The translations under genes were made by a program, and so were the position numbers. From contig DATKML010000023.1 in NCBI GenBank assembly GCA_035541875.1, positions 1-64,000 of the forward strand: a stretch of 64,000 nucleotides of DNA, in the 5' to 3' direction. The first letter of the stretch is position 1; every line of letters starts with the position of its first letter. This document shows positions 16,737 through 25,829 of this stretch, in pieces. Under the pieces are notes generated by a model. The model ran no database searches and was not told the origin of the DNA. It was given only the letters and a program-made list of their open reading frames with translations. This stretch comes from JAJPHI01 sp035541875 (lineage in GTDB: Bacteria; Desulfobacterota; Binatia; Binatales; Binataceae).

Positions 16737-16979
16737 TTAGTGCTGCGATCCATCTTGGACCGCGCGGTCGAGTGCCCGCTTGTCCGCTGGACTGATCTGT
16801 TCACCCCAGGTGTTGGCATGAGCCGCAGGAGGGTTCGGAAGTTGGGAGCCGCTGAACGTCCGTTGTCTGATTCGATTCGCGAGCAGAATCAGTATCAGCG
16901 CGACAACGGCCAAAAGCCTGAGCCGATTCGGAACACGCTTTGAATCTCGGGCAGTTGGGCGTTTGGGTTTTGTTGGCAT
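16737..16979 (-). CDS. Small single-pass membrane protein
   Basis: 80 residues with a Lys/Arg/Pro-rich N-terminus, one membrane helix (LLAVVALILILLANRI), and a polar C-terminus containing WGEQISPADKRALDRAV. No family recognised. A GTG at 17057 would add 26 residues; neither start has a strong ribosome binding site. It faces the cold-shock-like gene tail-to-tail. Confidence 0.5.
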   Translation of the reverse strand: MPTKPKRPTARDSKRVPNRLRLLAVVALILILLANRIRQRTFSGSQLPNPPAAHANTWGEQISPADKRALDRAVQDGSQH

Positions 16980-17101
16980 TGGAGGCAATCCAATGCATCC
17001 GCCTTGGACAATCTCCGCCGCAGCAAAGACGTGGTTTCTTCCTCGTCGAACGCTCACCCTCTGAGCTCGTCCGTACTTATCACCACCACCAGTTCTTACT
17101 T

Positions 17102-17149
17102 AAATAGAAGCGCGCGGGTAGCCTATTCGACAGTCGCGCGCTTCTATTT
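17102..17149. terminator. 15-bp perfect hairpin after htrA
   Basis: Arms 17102-17116 and 17135-17149 are perfectly complementary over 15 bases (AAATAGAAGCGCGCG and its complement) around an 18-base loop. It lies 30 bases after the htrA stop. The AT-rich ends give a short T-run on either strand, so it can work bidirectionally. Confidence 0.75.
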
Positions 17150-17179
17150 GGCCTTTTGACCTAACCAACTCTTGGGCGA

Positions 17180-18790
17180 CTAGCCCTCCGAATTGACCAC
17201 CGTGTAGATCGTCGAATCCTTACGCTGCACCAGCAAGCGCGCGGACTTCTTGTCCTTCTGCGCCGCTTTGGCCGCGGTTGCGAACTCATCGGCCGATGCA
17301 ACCTTAGTGCTATCGACCTCCAGGATGACGTCGCCGGGCTGCAAGCCCGCCTCAGCGGCCGGCGAATCCGGCTTGACGTTGCGGATCACAACGCCCTTCG
17401 GATTCTGGATTCCGAGCTGCTGAGCGATTTCAGGTGTCAGATCCTGCACCGTAAGGCCCCAGCTACCGCCCGCCGATCCCGCATCTTCAGCGCTCGCAAC
17501 CTGCTTGTCCTTGAGTTCTTGGATGCTTGCCGTGAGCGTCATATGCTTGCCGTCGCGAATAATCTCGACCGGTACACTCTTGCCGAGCGGTGTCGCCGCG
17601 ACCATCTCGGGCAATTCATGCTCATCGTGAACCTCGTTGCCGTCGAACTTCACGATGATATCGCCCTGCTGAACGCCGGCTTTGCCTGCCGGGCCAGTCT
17701 TATCGACACCCGCCACCAGTGCCCCGGTCGGCGTGGACAGACCGAACGACTTGGCCAACGCGGGGGTGACTTCCTGAATCTCAACCCCGAGCCATCCGCG
17801 GACCACCTTACCGTGCGACTTCAGCTGCTCCACGATCTGCTTCGCGAGATCGATAGGAATTGCGAAGCCGATACCGGCGTTGCTGCCGGTGCTGCTGTAG
17901 ATCGCGGTATTGATACCGATAACTTCGCCCTGAGTGTTGAAGAGCGGACCACCCGAGTTACCCGGATTGATCGAGGCGTCAGTCTGGATGAAATCGTCGT
18001 AGTTACCGCCGAGAGCGCGTCCCTTGGCGCTGATAATCCCCGAGGTGACCGTCAGGTTGAACCCAAAGGGACTGCCGATCGCCATCACCCAGTCGCCGAC
18101 TTCGGCATTGGCGGAGTGACCCAGCGTCGCGTATGGCAACGCCTGCTTCGCGGTGTCGATTTTGATTAGCGCGAGGTCCGTCTTGGGGTCCTTACCCACA
18201 ACCTTCGCCGTGAACTCACGCTTATCCATCAGCGTGACATGGATTTCATCAGCGTGTCCGGCCACGTGGTTGTTCGTGAGGATATAGCCGTCGGGTGAAA
18301 TTATTACGCCAGATCCTAGACCATGCTCCTTGTAATTATGTGGGATCTGGCCGAAGAAATGCCGGAATTGCTCGAAGGGGTCGCCGCCGCCCCCAAAGGG
18401 ACTGCCGGGACCAAAAGGGGCTCCGCCACCCGGTCCGCCGGGTCCAGGGCCATCCTGACCACCATCGCCCTCATCGCCACCGCCCATACCAGCAGCCTTT
18501 ACTTCCTGCGTAATCGCGATATTTACGACGGTCGGCATCACTTTTTTGACCATCGGAGCCCACGAGGGGAGCGCGACCTCTTTAGCGCCGGGCTCATTCG
18601 GCTCGGGCGCATTAGCCGGCGCTGGCTGATGCGTCGGCTCGGCCTGCGCTGCCTGAGCCGGTGCCGCTGCCTTTGGTTTTTGCGGCTGATCGTCTGAACC
18701 CCAGGGAAACTGAAAAGCGCCCGCACTCGCGAACGCGACAATGACACCTAGCACTGCGCCGCCCGCGATCGCGGGTAACGTCCTGCCCAT
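17180..18790 (-). CDS. degP: Periplasmic Do/HtrA-type serine protease
   Basis: 536 residues. An N-terminal membrane/signal helix is followed by a Pro/Ala/Gln linker and the chymotrypsin-like domain with catalytic triad in TNNHVAGHADEI (His), KTDLALIKID (Asp) and PGNSGGPLFN (Ser about residue 279). Two PDZ domains follow (GWLGVEIQEVTPAL...GDIIVKFDG and GLTVQDLTPEIAQQLG...GDVILEVDS). A glycine-rich loop (GPGPGGPGGGAPFGPGSP) before the FFGQIP segment is longer than usual. ATG 18790 has GGAGGA four bases upstream, which rejects the longer frame to 18838. Role: envelope protein quality control, as protease and chaperone. Confidence 0.95.
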   Translation of the reverse strand: MGRTLPAIAGGAVLGVIVAFASAGAFQFPWGSDDQPQKPKAAAPAQAAQAEPTHQPAPANAPEPNEPGAKEVALPSWAPMVKKVMPTVVNIAITQEVKAAGMGGGDEGDGGQDGPGPGGPGGGAPFGPGSPFGGGGDPFEQFRHFFGQIPHNYKEHGLGSGVIISPDGYILTNNHVAGHADEIHVTLMDKREFTAKVVGKDPKTDLALIKIDTAKQALPYATLGHSANAEVGDWVMAIGSPFGFNLTVTSGIISAKGRALGGNYDDFIQTDASINPGNSGGPLFNTQGEVIGINTAIYSSTGSNAGIGFAIPIDLAKQIVEQLKSHGKVVRGWLGVEIQEVTPALAKSFGLSTPTGALVAGVDKTGPAGKAGVQQGDIIVKFDGNEVHDEHELPEMVAATPLGKSVPVEIIRDGKHMTLTASIQELKDKQVASAEDAGSAGGSWGLTVQDLTPEIAQQLGIQNPKGVVIRNVKPDSPAAEAGLQPGDVILEVDSTKVASADEFATAAKAAQKDKKSARLLVQRKDSTIYTVVNSEG

Positions 18791-19048
18791 GCATTCCTCC
18801 TGCAATTTTGTCCGTAGTGCGCGCTTTCTTCCGCGCACTCCCGGTAATACCTATTAGTTTTCAGACGATAATGCGGCATCAAAATTCAAACGCTCTTGGG
18901 GTCGAGACTGCCGCACTTCCGACCACACATTTTTATCCTGTCACCGTAGTAAAACAGAAATTGCCCTCAGAAAACACTGCCGTTCTGAGAGGATGGATGA
19001 TCAGGTCGCGGGCTATTCGATTCTGCCAAATGGCGGTACGCTCAAAAG

Positions 19049-19573
19049 ATGGTCGATACGGTGGCTATTTTCGGCCTCGGGCTTCTGCTTTGGACGCTAC
19101 TCGAATACGCGATCCACGGCTGGATCGGGCACCAATCGACATCCCTCGCGCGACTCCATGCCGTTCACCATCGCGACCCCCATGCGATCTTCACAATTGG
19201 TGCCTGGCTGCCGGTCGCGATCGTCTGGACCATCGGAATCGCCCTTTGGGGCTTCAGCCCCTTAATGGTTCTTTTCAGTGGGACGCTATGCGGTTTCGCG
19301 ATTTACGAGGCGATCCATTATCGAATCCACTTCTGCCGACCCAAGGGACACATCGAACGATGGTTGCGCGAGCACCATCTAGGACATCATCAGCGGATGC
19401 CCCATCGATGCTTCGGCGTTACTTCGCCACTCTGGGACCTCATCTTCGGTACGGAGCCGACCCGCGACCGCGAACCACTTTTCGCTTCGGTCCGCGACAC
19501 GGCGCCTATCGCGGGCCGGACTAATATCCGCCTATTGTTCGCCTTCCACTATTTTCGCCGTCCGAAGGACTGA
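19049..19573 (+). CDS. Fatty acid hydroxylase/sterol desaturase-type membrane oxygenase
   Basis: 174 residues with three to four membrane segments and the histidine clusters of diiron membrane oxygenases: EYAIHGWIGH, LHAVHHRDPH, YEAIHYRIH and REHHLGHHQRMPH. Size and pattern match the short fatty-acid-hydroxylase family (C-4 methylsterol-oxidase/carotenoid-hydroxylase relatives). The likely reaction is O2-dependent hydroxylation of a lipid acyl chain or ring. It ends 7 bases from the convergent acyl-CoA dehydrogenase gene. The ribosome binding site is weak. Confidence 0.85.
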   Translation: MVDTVAIFGLGLLLWTLLEYAIHGWIGHQSTSLARLHAVHHRDPHAIFTIGAWLPVAIVWTIGIALWGFSPLMVLFSGTLCGFAIYEAIHYRIHFCRPKGHIERWLREHHLGHHQRMPHRCFGVTSPLWDLIFGTEPTRDREPLFASVRDTAPIAGRTNIRLLFAFHYFRRPKD

Positions 19574-19580
19574 TCCCTCT

Positions 19581-20729
19581 TCAGGCAGGATTCCGCGCCA
19601 GTAAGCCGCGCGCGATCACCAATGCCTGAATCTCGTTGGTGCCTTCGCCGATCATCATCAGGGGAGCGTCACGGTAGAAGCGCTCCACCGGAAACTCCGC
19701 CATGTAGCCGTAGCCGCCGAGCACCCGGAGCGCATCCAGTGTCATCTTCGCGCAGGCCTCCGACGCGAAAAGCTTTGCCATCCCAGCTTCGACGTCGCAT
19801 CGCTCGTTCGCATCTTTCTTCTGTGCCGCGTTCTCGACCATCAGCTTGGCGGCTTGGAGACGCGTGCCCATGTCCGCGAGCATCAATTGGACTGCCTGAT
19901 GATCCGCGATCGGCTTGCCAAAAGCGGTTCGCTGCTGCGCATACCGGATAGCGTTATCGAACGCCGCCTGCCCTACTCCAACGGCGCGAGCCGCGACGTT
20001 GATCCGACCGACCTCGAGCGCGCTCATCACCTGCTTGAAACCATGCCCTTCTTGCCCACCGATCAGATTGGCTACCGGCACGTCCAGGTCTTCGAGCAGG
20101 ACTTCGCAGGTGTCGATACCTTTATAACCGAGCTTCTTGAGCTGGCGACTGACGGTCGGTCCGCGTTCGTTCTTTTCGACCGCGAACATACTAATACCCG
20201 CATAGGCCGGCTTGGCTTTCGGATCCGTCTTGGCAGCAACCAGTAGCATCGTCCCGTGCTTGGCGTTGGTGATGAACATCTTGCTGCCCGAAAGGACGTA
20301 GGCGTCACCCTCACGGCTTGCCGTGGTCCGAATCGATTGGACGTCGCTGCCGGCATGCGGTTCCGTCAGGGCGAGACCGCCGCGCTTCTCTCCCGCCGCC
20401 ATCGCGGGCAGGAAGCGTGCCTTTTGCTCATCAGTCCCGTGGTTCGCGATAACAAAGGCCATGATCAGATGGCTGTTGATCACGCCGGCGAGGCTCATCC
20501 ACCCGCGAGATAGCTCAGACATGATCCGCGCATAGGTAACGAAGCTGAGCCCAAGCCCGCCGTGCTCTTGCGGGATCGTCGCGCCGAACAAACCCAGTTC
20601 TTTCATCTTGGCGACGAGCGCATGTGGGTACTCGTCGTTGTGCTCGAGTTCAGTCGCAACGGGAATAACGTCGCGATCGACAAAGCGGCGCACCGCTTCA
20701 ACAATTTCGTGATCGAGGTTCTGTTCCAT
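19581..20729 (-). CDS. Acyl-CoA dehydrogenase
   Basis: 382 residues, full length. N-terminal helical domain, then the FAD-contact segment GGLALTEPHAGSDVQSIRTTA, the middle beta-domain (YVLSGSKMFITNA), and the C-terminal helical domain with RTAFGKPIADHQAVQ, LGGYGYMAEFPVERFYRDA and the catalytic Glu in IGEGTNEIQ. It catalyses FAD-dependent alpha,beta-dehydrogenation of an acyl-CoA, passing electrons to ETF. Chain-length preference cannot be read. Other acyl-CoA genes lie at 32-34 and 53-64 kb. Confidence 0.95.
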   Translation of the reverse strand: MEQNLDHEIVEAVRRFVDRDVIPVATELEHNDEYPHALVAKMKELGLFGATIPQEHGGLGLSFVTYARIMSELSRGWMSLAGVINSHLIMAFVIANHGTDEQKARFLPAMAAGEKRGGLALTEPHAGSDVQSIRTTASREGDAYVLSGSKMFITNAKHGTMLLVAAKTDPKAKPAYAGISMFAVEKNERGPTVSRQLKKLGYKGIDTCEVLLEDLDVPVANLIGGQEGHGFKQVMSALEVGRINVAARAVGVGQAAFDNAIRYAQQRTAFGKPIADHQAVQLMLADMGTRLQAAKLMVENAAQKKDANERCDVEAGMAKLFASEACAKMTLDALRVLGGYGYMAEFPVERFYRDAPLMMIGEGTNEIQALVIARGLLARNPA

Positions 20730-20940
20730 CAGCCTTACCCTTCCAGATGGCCGAAAAGGTACCAGACCCGGCCCGTGCAGTCGAAACGATCGCGGGAAAG
20801 AGCCATTTAGCCCTCCCTAGGCTACCACGTTGCGAAAGCCCGCTCGGTTGCACGCTTCGCTCAATCGACGGCCAAGGAATCAGGCAACATAGAGCTTTTC
20901 GGTTCATCTGTTCCAGATGCGCATCCTAATTGGTATACTG

Positions 20941-20967
20941 ATCATGCTAGCTAATGGCTAGCATGAT
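20941..20967. promoter_or_regulatory. 27-bp perfect palindrome with adjacent -10-like box
   Basis: ATCATGCTAGC and GCTAGCATGAT are perfect 11-base inverted arms around TAATG. A TATACT box ends just upstream (20933-20938), so the palindrome covers the expected +1 region of a rightward promoter serving the methyltransferase gene at 21030. It could be an operator or a 5'-UTR hairpin. Confidence 0.6.
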
Positions 20968-21029
20968 ACACAGGCTGGCAGCTTCTTACTTGGGAGAGAG
21001 CACTTAGATGGCTGTTCGAGGGATTTGCT

Positions 21030-21863
21030 ATGCCCGCAATCCGGCCGAAATCTCGCCTGATCAATAGGTTGTGGCATCACCCGGTGATGCGAATGCCGAA
21101 GCGCATCGGGCGTCGGTTGATTAACTCAGTCGTTGATACGGCCGCCACCTTGGAGTCTCCCTACCACGGCGTCTACGACAGCTACGAAGATGCCTTGCAA
21201 GATATCCCTGAGGAACACCGTCGCTGCTACGACGATCCGGCCGCAGCGGCTCTTTATCAGGGGTACATGTCGAAGGCACGACCGAGTGATTATCCGGTCC
21301 TTTTCTGGTTACGGCAGATAGCTGCCGAAGGCATGTCGATCTTTGACCTCGGCGGGCATGTGGGTACGGCGTATTACCTCTTCCAGCGCTTTTTCCATTA
21401 TCCCGATGGTCTGAAGTGGACTGTCTGCGACCTGCCGGAAATATGTCGCGCAGGCTCTGCAATTGCTTCCAAACGCCACCCAGAGCATTTGTCCTTTACC
21501 ACTGAGCCCAGCGCGGCAGATGGCTCCGATATCTTATTAGCGTCCGGATCACTGCAGTTCATGAGGACCCCTATTGGCTCGATTCTCTCCGATTTGAAGC
21601 GAAAACCGCGTCACATTCTGATCAACCGCACTCCGTTATGCGAAGGAACTTCCTTCTTTTCGATACAGGATCTTGGAACCGTCGTGTCGCCTTATCACGT
21701 ATTCAATCGACGCGAGTTTATCGGTTCGATCCTGGAACAAGGCTATGAGCTCATGGACTCCTGGGGAATTTCTGAGCCGCACTCTGGAACCCTGTTGATC
21801 CCTTTTCATCCTGAGAGGTCGTTGCATTCGTACACGGGCCTCTACTTCCGCCAGCTTCAATAA
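21030..21863 (+). CDS. TIGR04325-family putative methyltransferase
   Basis: 277 residues. A basic N-terminus is followed by YHGVYDSYEDALQDIP and a SAM-binding-like core: SIFDLGGHVGTAYYLF (motif I), KWTVCDLPEICRAGSAIA, DGSDILLASGSLQFM. These match the TIGR04325 family, often found in surface-polysaccharide or carbohydrate modification loci. No polysaccharide genes are adjacent, so the substrate is unknown. The start lies within AT-rich leader sequence after the palindrome at 20941-20967. Confidence 0.75.
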   Translation: MPAIRPKSRLINRLWHHPVMRMPKRIGRRLINSVVDTAATLESPYHGVYDSYEDALQDIPEEHRRCYDDPAAAALYQGYMSKARPSDYPVLFWLRQIAAEGMSIFDLGGHVGTAYYLFQRFFHYPDGLKWTVCDLPEICRAGSAIASKRHPEHLSFTTEPSAADGSDILLASGSLQFMRTPIGSILSDLKRKPRHILINRTPLCEGTSFFSIQDLGTVVSPYHVFNRREFIGSILEQGYELMDSWGISEPHSGTLLIPFHPERSLHSYTGLYFRQLQ

Positions 21864-22006
21864 TCCAAGGCTCCGATCAGTTAGACCGGAGCGCCTGCGG
21901 ATTCGTGCGTCCAGCCGGCGACCTATCGAGCTCAGCCCTAAAGACGACCCGCATCGAGCGCCCGACTTTCGCGGTTGCAGTTTTTGTTACGAAACTGTTA
22001 TGGTAA

Positions 22007-22021
22007 GTGTCATATTGACGC
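22007..22021. promoter_or_regulatory. Near-palindrome before nadA (candidate NrtR site)
   Basis: GTGTCATATTGACGC is an imperfect inverted repeat centred on A, with two mismatched pairs, 64 bases before the nadA start. NrtR-type regulators bind inverted repeats of roughly this size, and an NrtR-like gene follows nadA. Only this position supports the call. Confidence 0.35.
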
Positions 22022-22085
22022 AAAGTCGGCATGCAGGACGGGATGTGAGGCGGGGCTGGTGTGCCGGGGATGAGAGGGTATAGCG

Positions 22086-23093
22086 ATGAATATCCAGACC
22101 GCGATCAACGGCGCCGAACTGCATGAGAAGCTCGCTGCGCTGCACGACGCCAGTTATACGCTGGACCAGTGCGCTCGGTTCGCCGAAACAATCCGCGAAA
22201 TCCGCCGTCTCAAGATCGAGCAACGCGCGGTAATCCTCGCCCACAACTACCAGCGGCCGGAGATTTTCGAGGTGGCCGATTTCATCGGCGACTCGCTTGA
22301 ACTCGCGCGCAAGTCGGCCGAGGTTCGTGATGCCGACGTAATCGTCTTTTGCGGCGTTCACTTCATGGCCGAGACTGCCAAGGTTTTCAACCCCACGCGC
22401 AAGGTACTGATCCCGGAACTCCGCGCTGGATGCTCGCTGGCCGAGGCCGTTACGGCCGAGGCACTGGCTGACCGCAAGCAGGAATTGCTCGCCACTTACG
22501 CCGACCTGAAGGTCGTCTCTTACGTCAATTGCACAGCCGACGTTAAGGCACTCTCGGATGCCTGCTGCACTTCCGCCAATGCAACCAAGGTGGTGAACGC
22601 GATCGATTCGGACAACGTCCTCTTCGTGCCGGACAAGAATCTCGCGAACTACGTCCAGACCCAAACCTCCAAGAACATCATTTCATGGGACGGTAACTGT
22701 TACGTCCATCATCAGATAACTCCGGAAGAGATAAACAAGGTTCGGCAAGGAATCCCCGGAATAGTCGTTCTGGCTCATCCGGAATGCCGCCAGGACGTTC
22801 TGGCGTTGGCCGATGCCGTGCTCTCGACGAGCGCGATGGTTCGGTATGCCGAGCAGAGCCCGGCGGAGAAATTCCTGATTGTCACGGAGTGCGGGCTCTC
22901 GGACCGGCTGCTGATGGAGATTCCGGAGAAGCATTTCTATAAGGCCTGCAAGCTGTGCCGTTACATGAAGATGATCACGCTCGACGGTACGCTCGATTCG
23001 CTGCGCAACCTGCGCTACGAAATCACCCTCGCCGATGAAGTCCGAGAGGGAGCCAAACGGGCACTCGAGCGGATGCTTGAACTGGGAGCCTAA
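22086..23093 (+). CDS. nadA: Quinolinate synthase A
   Basis: 335 residues, normal NadA length. It condenses iminoaspartate with dihydroxyacetone phosphate to quinolinate in de novo NAD synthesis, using a [4Fe-4S] cluster. Landmarks: AVILAHNYQRPEIFEVADFIGDSLELARKSAE, VFCGVHFMAETAKVFNP, SYVNCTADVKALSD, PDKNLANYVQ, WDGNCYVHH, HPECR and the C-terminal CRYMKMITL. Several of these cysteines are the expected cluster ligands. No nadB or nadC is in the window. The regulator gene 23133-23846 follows directly. Confidence 0.96.
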   Translation: MNIQTAINGAELHEKLAALHDASYTLDQCARFAETIREIRRLKIEQRAVILAHNYQRPEIFEVADFIGDSLELARKSAEVRDADVIVFCGVHFMAETAKVFNPTRKVLIPELRAGCSLAEAVTAEALADRKQELLATYADLKVVSYVNCTADVKALSDACCTSANATKVVNAIDSDNVLFVPDKNLANYVQTQTSKNIISWDGNCYVHHQITPEEINKVRQGIPGIVVLAHPECRQDVLALADAVLSTSAMVRYAEQSPAEKFLIVTECGLSDRLLMEIPEKHFYKACKLCRYMKMITLDGTLDSLRNLRYEITLADEVREGAKRALERMLELGA

Positions 23094-23132
23094 CCGGTAG
23101 CTTCAAGGAAAGTGTCGAAGGGTCGACCATCG

Positions 23133-23846
23133 ATGGCGACCGCTAGCACAGCGTTGGATTCGTCAGTTAGGTCGGTGAAGGCCCGTTCGAGGCGTCACGC
23201 CCGCCCCAAGGTCGCGGTGGATACCGCGCTCTTTGGGATCGAGGATGGCCGCCTCAAGTGCTACCTCGTCCAACTAAGGGGCGGACCGAATACGGGCCGT
23301 TGGGCCTTTCCCGGCCGACTCGTGCAGGTTGGCGAGATGCTCGATGATGCCGCGCGCGGTGAACTCGAAAGCGCGACTGGCCTGAACAATCCCTATCTGG
23401 AACAGCTCTTCAGCTTCGGTGACCCGACGCGCGACCCTAAAGCGCACGTCGTGTCGGTCGCCTACATGGCTCTAACCGGCGAACCCGAGCGCGTAACCGC
23501 GGCTTCATCGCGATACTCGGCTGGCCGGTGGTTCGAAGTCGATACGCTACCTGAACTTGCCTACGATCACTCGGTTATCGCCGCCTATGCGCTGAAACGG
23601 CTCAAGTCGAAGCTCGAATACACCAATATCGCATGCAATCTGCTGCCGCCCTCTTTCACCTTCGCGGAACTCGAAGAGCTTTACGGCCTCGTACTTGGAC
23701 GCCAGCTTGACCGTCGCAACTTCCGCCGGCGTATCCTCGCGATGGGACTGCTGCGGCGGCTTCCGCAGAAGCGCCACGGAGCTCATCGCCCGGCTACCCT
23801 TTACGAGTTTTTTCCACGCAGCCTGCGTACAATCGAGATGCTATAG
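23133..23846 (+). CDS. nrtR: NrtR-type Nudix-related transcriptional regulator
   Basis: 237 residues: an N-terminal Nudix-like domain (DTALFGIEDGRLKCYLVQLRGGPNTGRWAFPG) and a C-terminal winged helix (FTFAELEELYGLVLGRQLDRRNFRRRIL...). The Nudix box GRLVQVGEMLDDAARGELESATGL has lost the catalytic REUxEE residues (R to G, EE to SA), as expected for NrtR proteins that bind ADP-ribose without hydrolysing it. Being next to nadA supports a role as NAD-biosynthesis repressor. ATG 23133 is preferred because AAGGG lies 10 bases upstream; GTG 23112 would add seven residues. Confidence 0.85.
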   Translation: MATASTALDSSVRSVKARSRRHARPKVAVDTALFGIEDGRLKCYLVQLRGGPNTGRWAFPGRLVQVGEMLDDAARGELESATGLNNPYLEQLFSFGDPTRDPKAHVVSVAYMALTGEPERVTAASSRYSAGRWFEVDTLPELAYDHSVIAAYALKRLKSKLEYTNIACNLLPPSFTFAELEELYGLVLGRQLDRRNFRRRILAMGLLRRLPQKRHGAHRPATLYEFFPRSLRTIEML

Positions 23847-23866
23847 TAACTATGCAGGAGCATCTC

Positions 23867-24283
23867 ATGCTGAACAAGAAGACTAGGAGCCGCTTATTCT
23901 TGATCCGCGGCCTTTTGCTTTTGAGTACCGTTACCACCTTCGCCGTGGCGGCATGCAAGATGGCGGCTAAGACGACCGCGAGTGAATCAACCGAGGCGCC
24001 TCTAACACTGGATCCCGAACAGTTTCAGGGCGACGCCAAGGAAGCCTACAAGGTCGCCCGAGCCCATCCGGAACTCCTCGCTCAACTCGATTGCTACTGC
24101 GGATGCGAACAGCATGAGGGACATAAGAATCTACTGACCTGCTTCCGGACCGCGCATGGCTCGGGCTGCGACACCTGTATCGGCGAGGCCGTAACCGCGG
24201 GCAAACTCGCCGATGGTGGAATGCCGGTCGACGAAATTCGAGCCGCACTGAAAGAGCGCTACGCGCACGACAGCAACGGCTGA
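23867..24283 (+). CDS. PCYCGC-motif lipoprotein
   Basis: 138 residues. The N-terminus has a lipoprotein-type signal (LLLLSTVTTFAVAAC, lipobox Cys near residue 30). The mature part has LDCYCGCEQHEGHKNLLTCF and GCDTCIGEA, the PCYCGC family pattern with six cysteines, possibly metal-binding. AGGAG six bases before ATG 23867 decides the start over the in-frame ATG at 23852. Probably membrane-anchored outside the cytoplasm; function unknown. It precedes a two-component system. Confidence 0.8.
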   Translation: MLNKKTRSRLFLIRGLLLLSTVTTFAVAACKMAAKTTASESTEAPLTLDPEQFQGDAKEAYKVARAHPELLAQLDCYCGCEQHEGHKNLLTCFRTAHGSGCDTCIGEAVTAGKLADGGMPVDEIRAALKERYAHDSNG

Positions 24284-24356
24284 TCGAACCATAAGACCAA
24301 GCGACGGAGCCCTGCTTAATCACAGCTCAGCTGGATAGGCAGTTCAGGTCGCCACG

Positions 24357-25829
24357 ATGCATTTCACACTCCCGGTTCTCAATCTCAAAGCGAAGCTGAT
24401 CGCCCTGATGGTGATGCTGCTCGCGCTGACCCTCGGCGCCGAGATTATTATCAGCGTGCGCGCCCAAGACGCGATCGCCAAGGCAACGGAAAGGAAGGTC
24501 CGCGATCTCGCCAGCGTTATACAGATTAGTGTGCAGGAACTGTCGTCGGTCGCGGCGACGGATCGAGATCGTCTGCAAAACTTCGTCGCTAACCTCCATA
24601 CCAACGGCCTCGAAGTTTCGATCGCATCGAACAAGGAACTGATCATCAACAGTTCCAATCCCAAGCTTATTGGCGAAGCGCTTAACCCCGCGATGGTGCG
24701 AGCGCTGATGGCCTTGCGCAGCCGGAATCCCAACGAACCGGTTGCCGTACCCGGCGTGAAGGTAGGCTTGGCCGATCGCGAAAGCACCGTCTATTTCATC
24801 CCGGTCGAGGTTGAGGATCACGTGCTCGGCTATGTGCAGGTAGTCGCCAATTTCAGCGACTTCGACGAGCCGTTGCGGGATTATCGCACTCGGTTGATCA
24901 CCCTCGGCCTGGCGATTTTCGCCTTGGGGTTAGTTTTCTCCTACATTCTGGCGGAACGCTACGTTGAACCGATTCATGCCGTTGCCGACGCGGCACAAAA
25001 TATCGATGCCCGCGGACTCGAACCAGTACCCGAGGCGCCCCGCCGCGACGAGATTGGCCTGCTGACGCGGAGCTTTAACGGGATGCTCGCGCAGCTGCGC
25101 CGCGCACGTGAACGCGAGCAGGAGCTCAATCGGCTCGAGCGCTTTACTGCGCTGGGACAACTGGCCGGCGCCCTCGCGCATGAGATTAAGAATCCGTTGA
25201 ACTTTATCAGCCTCGCGCTTGATCGCTTACGCGCGCGGTACTCTCCTCCGCCCGAATCCGGTCGCGAAGACTTTCAGCATCAGATCGCGATCATGAAGGA
25301 AGAGATCAAGCGCCTCTCCGAGATGGTGCAGACGTTTCTGCACTATGGGCAGCCGATCGAGATTCATCCGGCACCGACTGACCTGCGGCAGCTGATCGAC
25401 GGCGTGCTGGCGCTCAGCGAATCGAAACTGAAAAGTCAGGGTATCGAGGTAATCGAGCGCGGTGAGGTCGGCAACCTGACCTTGAACGTCGATGCGGAAA
25501 AGTTACGCACCTGTTTCGTGAATGTTGTCGTGAACGCGACGCAGGCTATGCCCGACGGTGGTCAGCTCACCGTTGATTTCGTTCGGGATAACGGCAACCT
25601 CACTATCACTTTCGGCGACACCGGTGGCGGTATCGATCAGGAGATCGCGAACCGGGTATTCGAGCCGTTCTTTACCACCAAACGTGAAGGTATAGGCCTC
25701 GGGCTCTTCTTTTCGAAAGCGATCGTCGAAAAGCACGGCGGCACTATCCAGATTGGACCGAAGAATCCTCCTCCCGGAGCGAAGGTTGCTTTCACGTTTC
25801 CGCTTGGGGGATTAAATAAAGCAGCATGA
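24357..25829 (+). CDS. Membrane sensor histidine kinase (NtrB/AtoS-like)
   Basis: 490 residues. Two membrane segments (~12-32 and ~180-200) enclose a periplasmic sensor region. HAMP follows (~201-255, DEIGLLTRSFNGMLAQL), then HisKA with LAGALAHEIKNPLNF (His about 275) and HATPase_c with NVVVNATQAMPDGG (N box), FGDTGGGID (G1), FEPFFTTK (F box) and GIGLGLFFSK (G2). It overlaps the following response regulator by ATGA. By analogy with AtoSC/ZraSR pairs it phosphorylates that sigma-54 activator. Signal unknown. Confidence 0.95.
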   Translation: MHFTLPVLNLKAKLIALMVMLLALTLGAEIIISVRAQDAIAKATERKVRDLASVIQISVQELSSVAATDRDRLQNFVANLHTNGLEVSIASNKELIINSSNPKLIGEALNPAMVRALMALRSRNPNEPVAVPGVKVGLADRESTVYFIPVEVEDHVLGYVQVVANFSDFDEPLRDYRTRLITLGLAIFALGLVFSYILAERYVEPIHAVADAAQNIDARGLEPVPEAPRRDEIGLLTRSFNGMLAQLRRAREREQELNRLERFTALGQLAGALAHEIKNPLNFISLALDRLRARYSPPPESGREDFQHQIAIMKEEIKRLSEMVQTFLHYGQPIEIHPAPTDLRQLIDGVLALSESKLKSQGIEVIERGEVGNLTLNVDAEKLRTCFVNVVVNATQAMPDGGQLTVDFVRDNGNLTITFGDTGGGIDQEIANRVFEPFFTTKREGIGLGLFFSKAIVEKHGGTIQIGPKNPPPGAKVAFTFPLGGLNKAA

